Assembly: GCA_902610105.1 (NCBI GenBank)
Contig: CACLUN010000041.1
Coordinates: 1-6,244, forward strand
Direction of reading: 5' to 3'
Length of the DNA stretch: 6,244 bases
Source of the DNA: an uncultured Bacteroidota bacterium
Lineage (GTDB): Bacteria > Bacteroidota > Bacteroidia > Flavobacteriales > Flavobacteriaceae
Under the pieces are notes generated by a model. The model searched no databases and had not been told where the DNA came from. It saw nothing but the letters and a program-made list of their open reading frames with translations. Both the position numbers and the translations under genes were made by a program. Positions 1 to 5,959 of this stretch are shown here, in pieces. How positions within the stretch are numbered: position 1 is the first letter of the stretch; each line of letters begins with the position of its first letter.

Positions 1-559
1 ATCTTCCAATTAAAACTTTTTCTTTATTAAGAACGTATATTGAATGGACCCTAGTTATATCCTTTGCCTGTTTTCTTATTTCTCTCAAACAAGTCAAGAC
101 ACTCCAATTTTCACTGACACTAATTAATTCTTTTGCCATTAAACCACCAGCTGAATCCTCTTCATAATTTAAAAGCTCTCTAATATTTTCAGTAATACTT
201 TCATCTTTAATGAGGGAAATTACCTTTTCTTGTTTTTCATCAGAAAGTTCAGACAATATATCAGCTGCATCATCACTGTCAAGTTCTTTGATTTCACCAG
301 CTATCTCCTTTTCAGATAATGTTTCAAGTATTTTCTCTCTAACATCTTCATCAAGCTCGGTCAATACATCAGATGTTTTATCGCTATCAATGAGCTTAAT
401 TAAGTAAATGCTTTGTTGAAAGTTTAGCTCATTTATAATTTCAGCAAGGTCAGCATAATGAATTTCCCTGACCTTTTTCTTTATTTCCTTATTTTTTTTA
501 TCAGAGATAAGTTGACTAATTTCTTGGATAATTTCTTTTGAGAGTTCAAATGTTTTCAT
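1..559 (-). CDS. mgtE: MgtE-type magnesium transporter, N-terminal part (cut by window edge)
   Basis: Homodimeric Mg2+ channel/transporter of the inner membrane whose cytosolic N and CBS domains sense Mg2+ and gate the pore. Only the first 186 codons are present; the rest of the CBS pair and the five-helix membrane domain lie beyond the left edge. Seen: a helical, very acidic MgtE_N domain (about residues 5-130) with the repeats IHYADLAEIINEL (33-45), ELDEDVREKIL (68-78) and ELDSDDAADILSEL (92-105). The hallmark YEEDSAGGLM (132-141) follows, and then the start of the first CBS domain with W152 and VHSIYVLN (171-178). The ATG at 559-557 is the first start in frame. It lies inside the last codons of rsmA in another frame (14-nt overlap), with no ribosome binding site, so translation is probably coupled. 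The family is usually about 450 aa. The family call is secure; Mg2+ as substrate is inferred from the family. Confidence 0.93.
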   Translation of the reverse strand, partial: MKTFELSKEIIQEISQLISDKKNKEIKKKVREIHYADLAEIINELNFQQSIYLIKLIDSDKTSDVLTELDEDVREKILETLSEKEIAGEIKELDSDDAADILSELSDEKQEKVISLIKDESITENIRELLNYEEDSAGGLMAKELISVSENWSVLTCLREIRKQAKDITRVHSIYVLNKEKVLIGR

Positions 560-1319
560 TGCCAACTAAATTTGTTAAATAAATAAAGTCCGAAACACTC
601 AATTGTTCTGGCCTTTTTGCAAAGATAGTGTCTTCTTTTTTATTTTCAGTTATGTTAAATATCCTAAGGCTATTCCATAGTGTTTTTCTTCTTTGTCCGA
701 ATGATTGTTTTACGATTTTCTTAAACAGTATTTCATCACAGTTTATACTATTATTCTTCTTAGTTATTTTAATTACCGCAGAATCTACATTAGGAATTGG
801 TAAAAAAGATTTTGGTTTTATCTTTTTCATCATTTTGACATCATAGAATGCTTGGATTAAGACTGATAGAATTCCATATTTTTTTGAGCCTTGATTAGAA
901 CATATTCTTTCAGCTACTTCAAGTTGGAACATTCCTACCATTTCATTAACTATGCTTTTATTTTCATACAACTTAAATAATATTTGTGATGATATGTTAT
1001 ATGGAAAATTACCAATAATTGAGAGAGGTTCTTTAAAGGCTTTCAAATCAATATTGAGAAAGTCATCATTAATTAAATGTTTTTCAATATTGAAAAACTC
1101 ATTCTTTAAATATTCAATGCATTCTTCATCAATTTCTATAAGTTTTATTCTTTTATTAGTAATATTTAAGAGAAATTTTGATAAAATTCCCTTACCAGGT
1201 CCTACTTCAATTATTGTTTTTGTTTTGTCATCAGATAGGAAAGAAACTATATCTTTAGCTATATTGTGGTCTGTCAAAAAATTTTGACCAAATTTTCTTT
1301 TAGGTTTTAAAGTATTCAA
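546..1319 (-). CDS. rsmA: 16S rRNA (adenine(1518)-N6/adenine(1519)-N6)-dimethyltransferase RsmA/KsgA
   Basis: SAM-dependent enzyme that dimethylates the two adjacent adenines in the 3'-terminal hairpin of 16S rRNA, a late step and checkpoint in 30S assembly. Full length (257 aa, usual for the family). Seen: FGQNFL at 10-15; SAM motif I IEVGPGKG (37-44); acidic IEIDEE (61-66); NDDFLNID (84-91); catalytic motif IV NFPYNIS (104-110); FLPIPNVDSAVI (172-183); and the C-terminal FGQRRKTLWNSL (207-218), where W215 stands at a position usually Arg as I recall. The start is TTG at 1319-1317. The frame stays open upstream into the end of serS but offers no ATG or GTG, and the next Met is far too late. 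The gene begins 14 nt after serS stops, and its own last 14 nt overlap mgtE. No Shine-Dalgarno sequence is visible. Function call very secure; start codon inferred. Confidence 0.96.
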   Translation of the reverse strand: MNTLKPKRKFGQNFLTDHNIAKDIVSFLSDDKTKTIIEVGPGKGILSKFLLNITNKRIKLIEIDEECIEYLKNEFFNIEKHLINDDFLNIDLKAFKEPLSIIGNFPYNISSQILFKLYENKSIVNEMVGMFQLEVAERICSNQGSKKYGILSVLIQAFYDVKMMKKIKPKSFLPIPNVDSAVIKITKKNNSINCDEILFKKIVKQSFGQRRKTLWNSLRIFNITENKKEDTIFAKRPEQLSVSDFIYLTNLVGNENI

Positions 1320-1333
1320 ATTTAAATATATAT

Positions 1334-2602
1334 CTAAGATATAAATTTAAAACCTGTGTATTCTTGTAAAATTTTTGGAATCTTGATCCCTTCTGTTGAA
1401 TAATTATTTTCAATAATCGCAGCAACAATTCTTGGAAGGGCTAATGCACTACCATTGAGGGTATGAGCAAGTTCTTTTTCTTTCTCATTAACTCTAACTC
1501 TTAATTTCAAACGGTTTGATTGGTAGGTTTCAAAATTGGATACTGAACTTACTTCAAGCCACTTTTTTTGAGCTTTTGAATACACTTCAAAATCATAGGT
1601 TAGCGCTGAAGTAAAACCTAAATCACCACCACACAATCTCACTATTCTGAATGGTAATTCTAATTCTTCAAGAATATTTTTTACGTGTACAACCATTTCA
1701 TCTAATACTTTATATGAATTTTCTGGTTTTTCAATTCTAACAATTTCTACCTTGTCAAACTGATGTAACCTATTCAGACCTCTAACATCTTTACCATAAC
1801 TACCAGCCTCTCGACGAAAACAAGGTGTGTAACCAGTAAGTTTAATTGGTAAATCTGATGAATTAATTATACTGTTTCTATAAAAATTTGTTATTGGTAC
1901 TTCAGCGGTAGGAATCAAGTATAAATCATCGTTATTTATGCGGTACATTTGACCTTCTTTGTCTGGTAATTGTCCAGTTGCAAATGCAGATTCCTCATTA
2001 ACCAAGACTGGAGGCTGTACCTCTTTATAACCTGATGATATGTTTTTATCCAGGAAATAATTTATTAATGCTCTTTGTAAACTTGCTCCTTTACCTTTAT
2101 ATACAGGAAATCCTGATCCTGTGACTTTATTCCCCAATTCAAAATCAACAATATCAAATTTTTCACAAAGCTCCCAATGCTCCAGAAGTTTTTCATCATT
2201 TAATTTAAATGTACTTTCAAAAATAATTTCATTATCATTTTCATCTGAACCTTTTTTAACTAATTCATTTGGAATATTTGGTATTGAACATATTAATTCT
2301 TGTAGATCTTTATTATTACTATTTAGTAATTTTTGTAACAGTTTAATCTCAGGCTTAATTTTCTCAACTTCTTTTTTTAATTCACTAGCTTCATTGACTT
2401 TACCATTTTTAAAAAGTTCACCAATTTGTTTAGATAAATTGTTAACCTCAGACAGTAGGGCATCTAACTTTGTTTGTTGCTTTTTTCTACTTTCATTTAA
2501 ATCAATAATCTTTTTTAAATCAGATGAGTAGTCTTTATTTCTTTTTTTAAGACTATCGATAACTTTTGATAAGTTTTCTTTTATAAAATTAACTCGCAAC
2601 AT
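1334..2602 (-). CDS. serS: Seryl-tRNA synthetase (class II)
   Basis: Cytosolic class IIa synthetase that charges tRNA-Ser (and tRNA-Sec where present) with serine using ATP. Complete at 422 aa, normal for bacterial SerS. Seen: an N-terminal Lys/Glu/Leu-rich coiled-coil arm (about residues 25-105) that contacts the long variable arm of the tRNA; the serine-pocket TAEVPITNFYR (232-242); motif 2 FRREAGSYG (262-270) followed by RGLNRLHQFDKVE (274-286); GGDLGF (325-330); EVSSVSNFETYQSNRLKLR (350-368), a form I associate with Bacteroidota; and motif 3 NGSALALPR (383-391) with the ATP-binding Arg391. The ATG at 2602 gives the expected N-terminus. It lies 22 nt after ribF and 14 nt before rsmA. The spacer upstream contains one TAATTTTG (2618-2611), which matches the Bacteroidota -7 box but has no -33 partner. 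Nothing is missing or broken. Confidence 0.97.
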   Translation of the reverse strand: MLRVNFIKENLSKVIDSLKKRNKDYSSDLKKIIDLNESRKKQQTKLDALLSEVNNLSKQIGELFKNGKVNEASELKKEVEKIKPEIKLLQKLLNSNNKDLQELICSIPNIPNELVKKGSDENDNEIIFESTFKLNDEKLLEHWELCEKFDIVDFELGNKVTGSGFPVYKGKGASLQRALINYFLDKNISSGYKEVQPPVLVNEESAFATGQLPDKEGQMYRINNDDLYLIPTAEVPITNFYRNSIINSSDLPIKLTGYTPCFRREAGSYGKDVRGLNRLHQFDKVEIVRIEKPENSYKVLDEMVVHVKNILEELELPFRIVRLCGGDLGFTSALTYDFEVYSKAQKKWLEVSSVSNFETYQSNRLKLRVRVNEKEKELAHTLNGSALALPRIVAAIIENNYSTEGIKIPKILQEYTGFKFIS

Positions 2603-2624
2603 ATTAGTAACAAAATTAATTATT

Positions 2625-3548
2625 CTAAGTTGAATTTATATGTTTAATACAATTTTCTCGATCAATATTAAGTTGGGTTTTTAACATTTTAACATTATCA
2701 AACTTTATTTCGTCTCTAATAAATTTCAAAAATTCAATTTTGATATTTTTTCCATATAAATCTTTACTAAAATCAAAAATATTAACCTCAATAGTTTTTT
2801 TATTAGAACCGAATGTAGGGTTGAATCCTATATTCATCATGCCATGGTGTTTATTTCTTTCAAAGAGGCAAAGAACAAGATAAACACCATTCTTTGGTAT
2901 GATTTTATATTCCTCTGTTATATTAATATTTGCAGTTGGAAATCCAATGGATTTTCCAATTGATTTACCTCTAACAACAATTCCATTTATATTAAAACTA
3001 TATCCTAAGTAATTATTACAAACATCAATATTACCTTCATTGATTGCATTTCTGATATTCGTGGAGCTGATTTTAATTTTTTCAACTTCAAAAGCTTTTA
3101 TTTCTACCACTTCGAAATCATATTTTAAACTAAAATCTCTAAGAACATTAATGTCTGCCAATCGATTTTTACCAAAACGGTGATTGTACCCAACTATAAT
3201 TTTTTTCAGATTTAAATTGTCAACTAGTAATTTAATAAATTCTTCAGCACTCATATTAGAGAATGACTTATTAAAATCTTGAATAATTAATTCATCAATT
3301 TCAAGCTTAGAAAATATTTCAATTTTTTCATCAATAGTACTTATTAACTTAACTTTTTCAGAACCCACAACATTTCGTGGGTGAGGAAAAAAAGTCAGTA
3401 TTATGGATCGGAGATTATTTTTTTTTGATTCAGTAGTTAATTTAGAAACAATTTTTTTGTGTCCTTGGTGAATACCATCAAATGTACCTAAGGTTAGAAT
3501 ACTTTGATAATTTGAAAGTGCATTTTTTAAGCCTTTTGTTACCTTCAT
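2625..3548 (-). CDS. ribF: Bifunctional riboflavin kinase/FMN adenylyltransferase (FAD synthetase)
   Basis: Makes FMN from riboflavin and ATP (C-terminal domain), then FAD from FMN and ATP (N-terminal domain), supplying flavoproteins in the cytosol. Complete at 307 aa, typical of the family. Seen, adenylyltransferase domain (about 1-170): GTFDGIHQGH (21-30) with the nucleotidyltransferase HxGH histidines H27 and H30, FFPHP (53-57), GYNHRFGK (120-127) and SSTNIR (161-166). Seen, kinase domain (about 185-305): GFPTAN (202-207), GVY (221-223), NIGFNPTFG (239-247), E254 as the likely catalytic base, and DLYG (263-266) followed by IEFLKFIRDE. Small oddities are Asn122 where many homologues have Asp, and a short GKSIGKSIG duplication (194-202). 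The ATG at 3548 abuts the pth stop codon directly (TAAATG), so the two genes are probably translationally coupled. Confidence 0.95.
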   Translation of the reverse strand: MKVTKGLKNALSNYQSILTLGTFDGIHQGHKKIVSKLTTESKKNNLRSIILTFFPHPRNVVGSEKVKLISTIDEKIEIFSKLEIDELIIQDFNKSFSNMSAEEFIKLLVDNLNLKKIIVGYNHRFGKNRLADINVLRDFSLKYDFEVVEIKAFEVEKIKISSTNIRNAINEGNIDVCNNYLGYSFNINGIVVRGKSIGKSIGFPTANINITEEYKIIPKNGVYLVLCLFERNKHHGMMNIGFNPTFGSNKKTIEVNIFDFSKDLYGKNIKIEFLKFIRDEIKFDNVKMLKTQLNIDRENCIKHINST

Positions 3549-4157
3549 TTAATTATATTTATTCATAGTAAAGTCTAAGCCATGTTTTATAACAGAAAAA
3601 ATAATTTTAATATTTTTATCTATTAATGTACTAAGATTACTAGATTCATCATTACTCCACCTACTTAGTACAAAATTAATTTGGTCATTCTTTTTAAAAT
3701 TATTACCAATACCAAATCTTAGTCTTGTGAAATTTGAAGTATTCAATGAATTTGCTATGTCTTTTAATCCATTGTGACCTCCGTGAGAACCTGACGGCTT
3801 GAGCCTAGATACTCCAAAATTGATATTTAAATCATCAACAATTACGATTAAGTTATTAATCTGAATTTTTTCTTTTTTTAACCAATATAGAACGGCTTTG
3901 CCACTTAGATTCATAAAGGTGTTTGGTTTTAGTAATACAATTTGATTACCAGAATATTTTGATTTTAAGATGCTTCCATATTTAGATGAATTGAATGATC
4001 CTTTTAAAATTATAGCTAACTCTTCTAAAATATCAAATCCAATATTATGGCGGGTATTTTTATAAACTTCACCAATATTACCAAGACCAACAATAAGAAA
4101 CTTCTTATTGTTTGAGGGCTTTGAACCTTTTTTAAAATATTTGAAAATTGAGAACAA
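3549..4157 (-). CDS. pth: Peptidyl-tRNA hydrolase
   Basis: Cleaves the ester bond of peptidyl-tRNAs that drop off ribosomes, recycling tRNA; cytosolic, monomeric and usually essential. Seen: LIVGLGNIG (21-29) with N27; NTRHNIGF (34-41) with catalytic H37 (E. coli His20); TFMNLSGKAV (80-89) with N83 (E. coli Asn68); VDDL (107-110) with D108 (E. coli Asp93); GSHGGHNGLKDI (123-134) with N129 (E. coli Asn114); and RLRFGIG (145-151). All the catalytic and tRNA-contact residues I can map are present. At 202 aa it has a basic N-terminal extension of about 17 residues (MFSIFKYFKKGSK at its start) before the core; I recall similar extensions in flavobacterial homologues. The start is TTG at 4157-4155: the frame is open for about 24 codons upstream to a TAG without ATG or GTG, and the first in-frame Met is Met82, inside the core. 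It is 80 nt after rplY and 0 nt before ribF. Confidence 0.95.
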   Translation of the reverse strand: MFSIFKYFKKGSKPSNNKKFLIVGLGNIGEVYKNTRHNIGFDILEELAIILKGSFNSSKYGSILKSKYSGNQIVLLKPNTFMNLSGKAVLYWLKKEKIQINNLIVIVDDLNINFGVSRLKPSGSHGGHNGLKDIANSLNTSNFTRLRFGIGNNFKKNDQINFVLSRWSNDESSNLSTLIDKNIKIIFSVIKHGLDFTMNKYN

Positions 4158-4174
4158 AATTTTAAAATCTATTT

Positions 4175-4182
4175 CAAAAATA
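4175..4182 (-). promoter_or_regulatory. Candidate -7 box (TATTTTTG) for an internal pth promoter
   Basis: On the minus strand TATTTTTG matches the Bacteroidota sigma-A -7 consensus TAnnTTTG and ends 17 nt before the pth TTG start. No clear TTTG -33 element sits 17-23 nt upstream; the nearest T-run is TTTA. Such boxes are expected by chance every several hundred bases in sequence this AT-rich, so the call rests on position: the one large gap in the operon, and the correct strand. Confidence 0.3.
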
Positions 4183-4185
4183 TAA

Positions 4186-4200
4186 AAGCTTTCTGAGCTT
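4186..4200 (-). terminator. Weak hairpin plus U-rich tract, possible attenuator after rplY
   Basis: On the minus strand AAGCT-CAGAA-AGCTT forms a 5-bp stem with a 5-nt loop, followed by TTATATTTTT. The layout resembles an intrinsic terminator, about 38 nt after the rplY stop codon. With only two G:C pairs it would be weak, so partial read-through into pth is more likely than full termination. Confidence 0.22.
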
Positions 4201-4237
4201 AAATAATTAAAGAATAATTTATGTGTCTATAAAGTAT

Positions 4238-4930
4238 TTACCCCTCTTTATTCTCTGAATCAGTAGGTTTGTCTCCTGCATCTTTATTTTCAGGTTTTTC
4301 ACCACCTTCACTGCCTTCAACACCTTCCTCAACTTCTTCCCCATCTTCATCCTCCTCTTCACCAGTTGTGAGTGATAGAGAAGCTCTAGACATCTTAACT
4401 TGACAAACAACCATATTTTCTGGATGAACAAAGGAATAATTATCATTTAACAAATCTTGAATAGTAACCTTATCATTTAAGTGTAAATTAGAAATATCTA
4501 CGGAAATAAAATCAGGAAGGTTTTTTGGTAATGCTTTTACAAAAAGCTTTCTTTTATTTTTAAAAAGAAGACCACCTTCAAGTCTTACACCAGGTGCATT
4601 CCCACTAAACTTAACGGGGATGGTCATTGTAATTTCCTTATTCTCAAATAACTGGAAGAAGTCTATATGTAATATTTTTTCAGAAACAGGATGAAATTGA
4701 ATATCCTGAATTATACCACTGATTTCTTCTTCTCCGTCCAACGAAATGATCACCGTATGAGCATCTGGTGTGTAAACTAATTTAGAAAAACTTATTTCAT
4801 CAGCTGAAAAATGTACTGGTTTTTCCCCACCGTAAACTACGCAAGGAACCTTTCCAGCATTACGCAGAGCTTTAGTCGAAGACTTCCCCACGCTTTCTCT
4901 TTGAGATCCATTGATTGTGATTGATTTCAT
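4238..4930 (-). CDS. rplY: Large-subunit ribosomal protein bL25, Ctc/TL5 long form
   Basis: Binds 5S rRNA in the central protuberance of the 50S subunit. This is the long two-domain form (general stress protein Ctc/TL5 type) rather than the short E. coli L25. Seen: N-terminal L25 beta-barrel (about 1-92) with [14 protein letters not shown] (3-16), the typical [15 protein letters not shown] (21-35) and [19 protein letters not shown] (76-94); then the C-terminal CTC domain (about 98-185) with [17 protein letters not shown] (104-120). The last 41 residues (190-230) are an unstructured, strongly acidic tail of Glu, Asp, Gly and Lys, beginning [14 protein letters not shown]. The tail accounts for the 230-aa length, which is longer than the core needs. 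ATG start at 4930, only 6 nt after prs ends, so prs and rplY are co-transcribed. The prs-ctc pairing is also known in Bacillus. Confidence 0.95.
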   Translation of the reverse strand: MKSITINGSQRESVGKSSTKALRNAGKVPCVVYGGEKPVHFSADEISFSKLVYTPDAHTVIISLDGEEEISGIIQDIQFHPVSEKILHIDFFQLFENKEITMTIPVKFSGNAPGVRLEGGLLFKNKRKLFVKALPKNLPDFISVDISNLHLNDKVTIQDLLNDNYSFVHPENMVVCQVKMSRASLSLTTGEEEDEDGEEVEEGVEGSEGGEKPENKDAGDKPTDSENKEG

Positions 4931-4936
4931 AATATT

Positions 4937-5878
4937 TTATTTTATAAAAAACGAATTTATTGATTTATTATTATTAACATTGTGCATTACATCAGCAAAT
5001 AATTTTGAGCAAGTAAGCACTTTTATTTTGTCAGACTTCTTTTCTTGAGGAATAGAATCTGTGACTATCAGTTCTTTAAGTTTAGATTTTTCAATATTGT
5101 CGAAAGCATTTCCTGAAAGCAATGCATGCGTACTGATAGCTCTAACTGATTTAGCTCCCCTCTCAAACATTAAATCTGCAGCTTTAGACAAAGTACCAGC
5201 GGTATCTACCATATCATCAACTATAATAACATTTTTACCCTCAACCTCTCCTATCAGCTCCATGTGAGAAATTATATTCGCTTTTTTCCTTTGTTTGTAA
5301 CATATAACAACATTACTTTTTAGAAATCTGGAGTAAGCGTAAGCTCTTTTAGATCCCCCCATATCTGGTGAAGCAATGGTGAGTTCATCTAAATCTAAAG
5401 ATTGAATATATGGGATGAAAATAGTAGATGCATAAAGGTGATCAACAGGCTTTTCAAAAAAACCTTGAATTTGATCTGCATGCAAATCCATAGTAATTAA
5501 TCTCGTTGCTCCAGCAGCTTCAATTAAATTTGCTATTAATTTTGCACCTATGGGAACTCTTGGTTTATCTTTTCTATCTTGCCTTGCCCATCCAAAGTAA
5601 GGAATAACTGCAGTAATGTGTCTAGCAGATGATCTTTTCGCTGCATCGATCATCAAAAGTAACTCCATCAAATTTTCAGAACTTGGTTGAGTCGATCCAA
5701 TTATAAATATCCTAGCCCCTCTTACAGATTCTTCAAATGAAGGTTGAAACTCTCCATCACTGTAATGAGAAAAATTTATTTTGCCTAATTCGGCTCCAAA
5801 ATGTTTAGCAATTTTTTTGGAAAGCTCAACACTCTGAGTACATGAGAAAATTTTTGCTATTGGTCCCTGATTTAACAT
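4937..5878 (-). CDS. prs: Ribose-phosphate pyrophosphokinase (PRPP synthetase, class I)
   Basis: Transfers the pyrophosphate of ATP to ribose 5-phosphate, giving PRPP for purine, pyrimidine, NAD, histidine and tryptophan synthesis; a cytosolic hexamer. Complete at 313 aa, the standard length. Seen: HYSDGEFQPSFEESVRG (38-54); the catalytic flexible-loop region PYFGWARQDRKDKPRVPIGAK (start 93) with R99 and D101; DLHADQIQGFF (131-141) with metal-binding H133; SPDMGGSKRAYAYS (170-183); and the PRPP/ribose-phosphate loop VIIVDDMVDTAGTL (217-230) with D221 and D222. ATG start at 5878. This is the first gene of the minus-strand operon. A TAAATTTG box sits 16 nt before the ATG, implying a very short leader that contains a C-run (ACCCCCAAC) and no Shine-Dalgarno sequence. 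Confidence 0.97.
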   Translation of the reverse strand: MLNQGPIAKIFSCTQSVELSKKIAKHFGAELGKINFSHYSDGEFQPSFEESVRGARIFIIGSTQPSSENLMELLLMIDAAKRSSARHITAVIPYFGWARQDRKDKPRVPIGAKLIANLIEAAGATRLITMDLHADQIQGFFEKPVDHLYASTIFIPYIQSLDLDELTIASPDMGGSKRAYAYSRFLKSNVVICYKQRKKANIISHMELIGEVEGKNVIIVDDMVDTAGTLSKAADLMFERGAKSVRAISTHALLSGNAFDNIEKSKLKELIVTDSIPQEKKSDKIKVLTCSKLFADVMHNVNNNKSINSFFIK

Positions 5879-5894
5879 TTATTTTGTTGGGGGT

Positions 5895-5902
5895 CAAATT
5901 TA
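5895..5902 (-). promoter_or_regulatory. prs: Candidate -7 box (TAAATTTG) of the prs operon promoter
   Basis: On the minus strand TAAATTTG fits the Bacteroidota -7 consensus TAnnTTTG exactly and lies 16 nt upstream of the prs ATG. Transcription would start within about 10 nt of the start codon. A good -33 TTTG at 17-23 nt spacing is not visible; the nearest TTTTG is about 28 nt upstream. Support is its location before the first gene of the operon and the mirrored box on the other strand. Confidence 0.42.
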
Positions 5903-5909
5903 ATAATTA

Positions 5910-5928
5910 TTTAATAGAAACTATTAAA
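5910..5928. repeat. 8-bp inverted repeat between the divergent prs and tRNA-Leu promoters
   Basis: TTTAATAG-AAA-CTATTAAA is a perfect 8-bp palindrome with a 3-nt spacer. It lies near the midpoint between two opposing TAAATTTG boxes and overlaps the -33 area of both. A second, overlapping stem, TAAAAAC-AAAA-GTTTTTA, occupies 5925-5942. It could be a shared operator or a DNA-bending or melting element, or simply chance symmetry in AT-rich DNA. No regulator can be named. Confidence 0.4.
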
Positions 5929-5942
5929 AACAAAAGTTTTTA

Positions 5943-5950
5943 TAAATTTG
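5943..5950 (+). promoter_or_regulatory. Candidate -7 box (TAAATTTG) of the tRNA-Leu promoter
   Basis: An exact match to TAnnTTTG that ends 9 nt before the mature 5' end of the tRNA, the spacing expected for a start a few bases upstream of the tRNA. With the flanking base it forms a 9-bp inverted repeat with the prs box (5894-5902 and 5943-5951). No -33 TTG/TTTG is apparent upstream. Confidence 0.42.
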
Positions 5951-5959
5951 AGTACAATC

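Larger units (their letters stand above)
4158..4237 (-). other. rplY-pth intergenic spacer, the longest gap in the operon
   Basis: This 80-nt AT-rich gap is longer than any other spacer in the cluster. On the minus strand it contains a weak hairpin and then a match to the Bacteroidota -7 element (both listed separately). It could therefore hold an attenuator and/or a second promoter that lets pth and the downstream genes be expressed apart from prs-rplY. No small ORF with a credible start, and no recognisable riboswitch or leader, is visible in it. Confidence 0.5.

Noticed and set aside
210..407. Plus-strand open frame of 65 codons, Ser-rich
   Set aside because: It is antisense to the clear MgtE N-terminal domain; the Ser runs are complements of the acidic codons of mgtE.
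628..1287. Two plus-strand open frames (628-846 and 952-1287)
   Set aside because: Both lie wholly antisense to rsmA, which carries every family motif; their hydrophobic content reflects AT-rich complement sequence.
2121..2531. Plus-strand frame of 136 codons, Ser/Phe/Leu-rich
   Set aside because: It is antisense to the SerS coiled-coil arm; Lys/Glu-rich coding sequence gives Phe/Leu/Ser on the other strand.
2611..2618. TAATTTTG upstream of serS as a promoter
   Set aside because: It matches TAnnTTTG but lies only 8 nt before the ATG, has no -33 partner, and such matches are common by chance in this AT-rich sequence.
4219..4446. Minus-strand frame of 75 codons overlapping the rplY 3' end
   Set aside because: It is in an alternative frame of the L25 tail; the basic composition comes from frame-shifted GAA/GAG codons, and there is no start signal or family resemblance.
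5061..5267. Plus-strand frame of 68 codons
   Set aside because: Antisense to the PRPP-binding loop region of prs, with no independent support.
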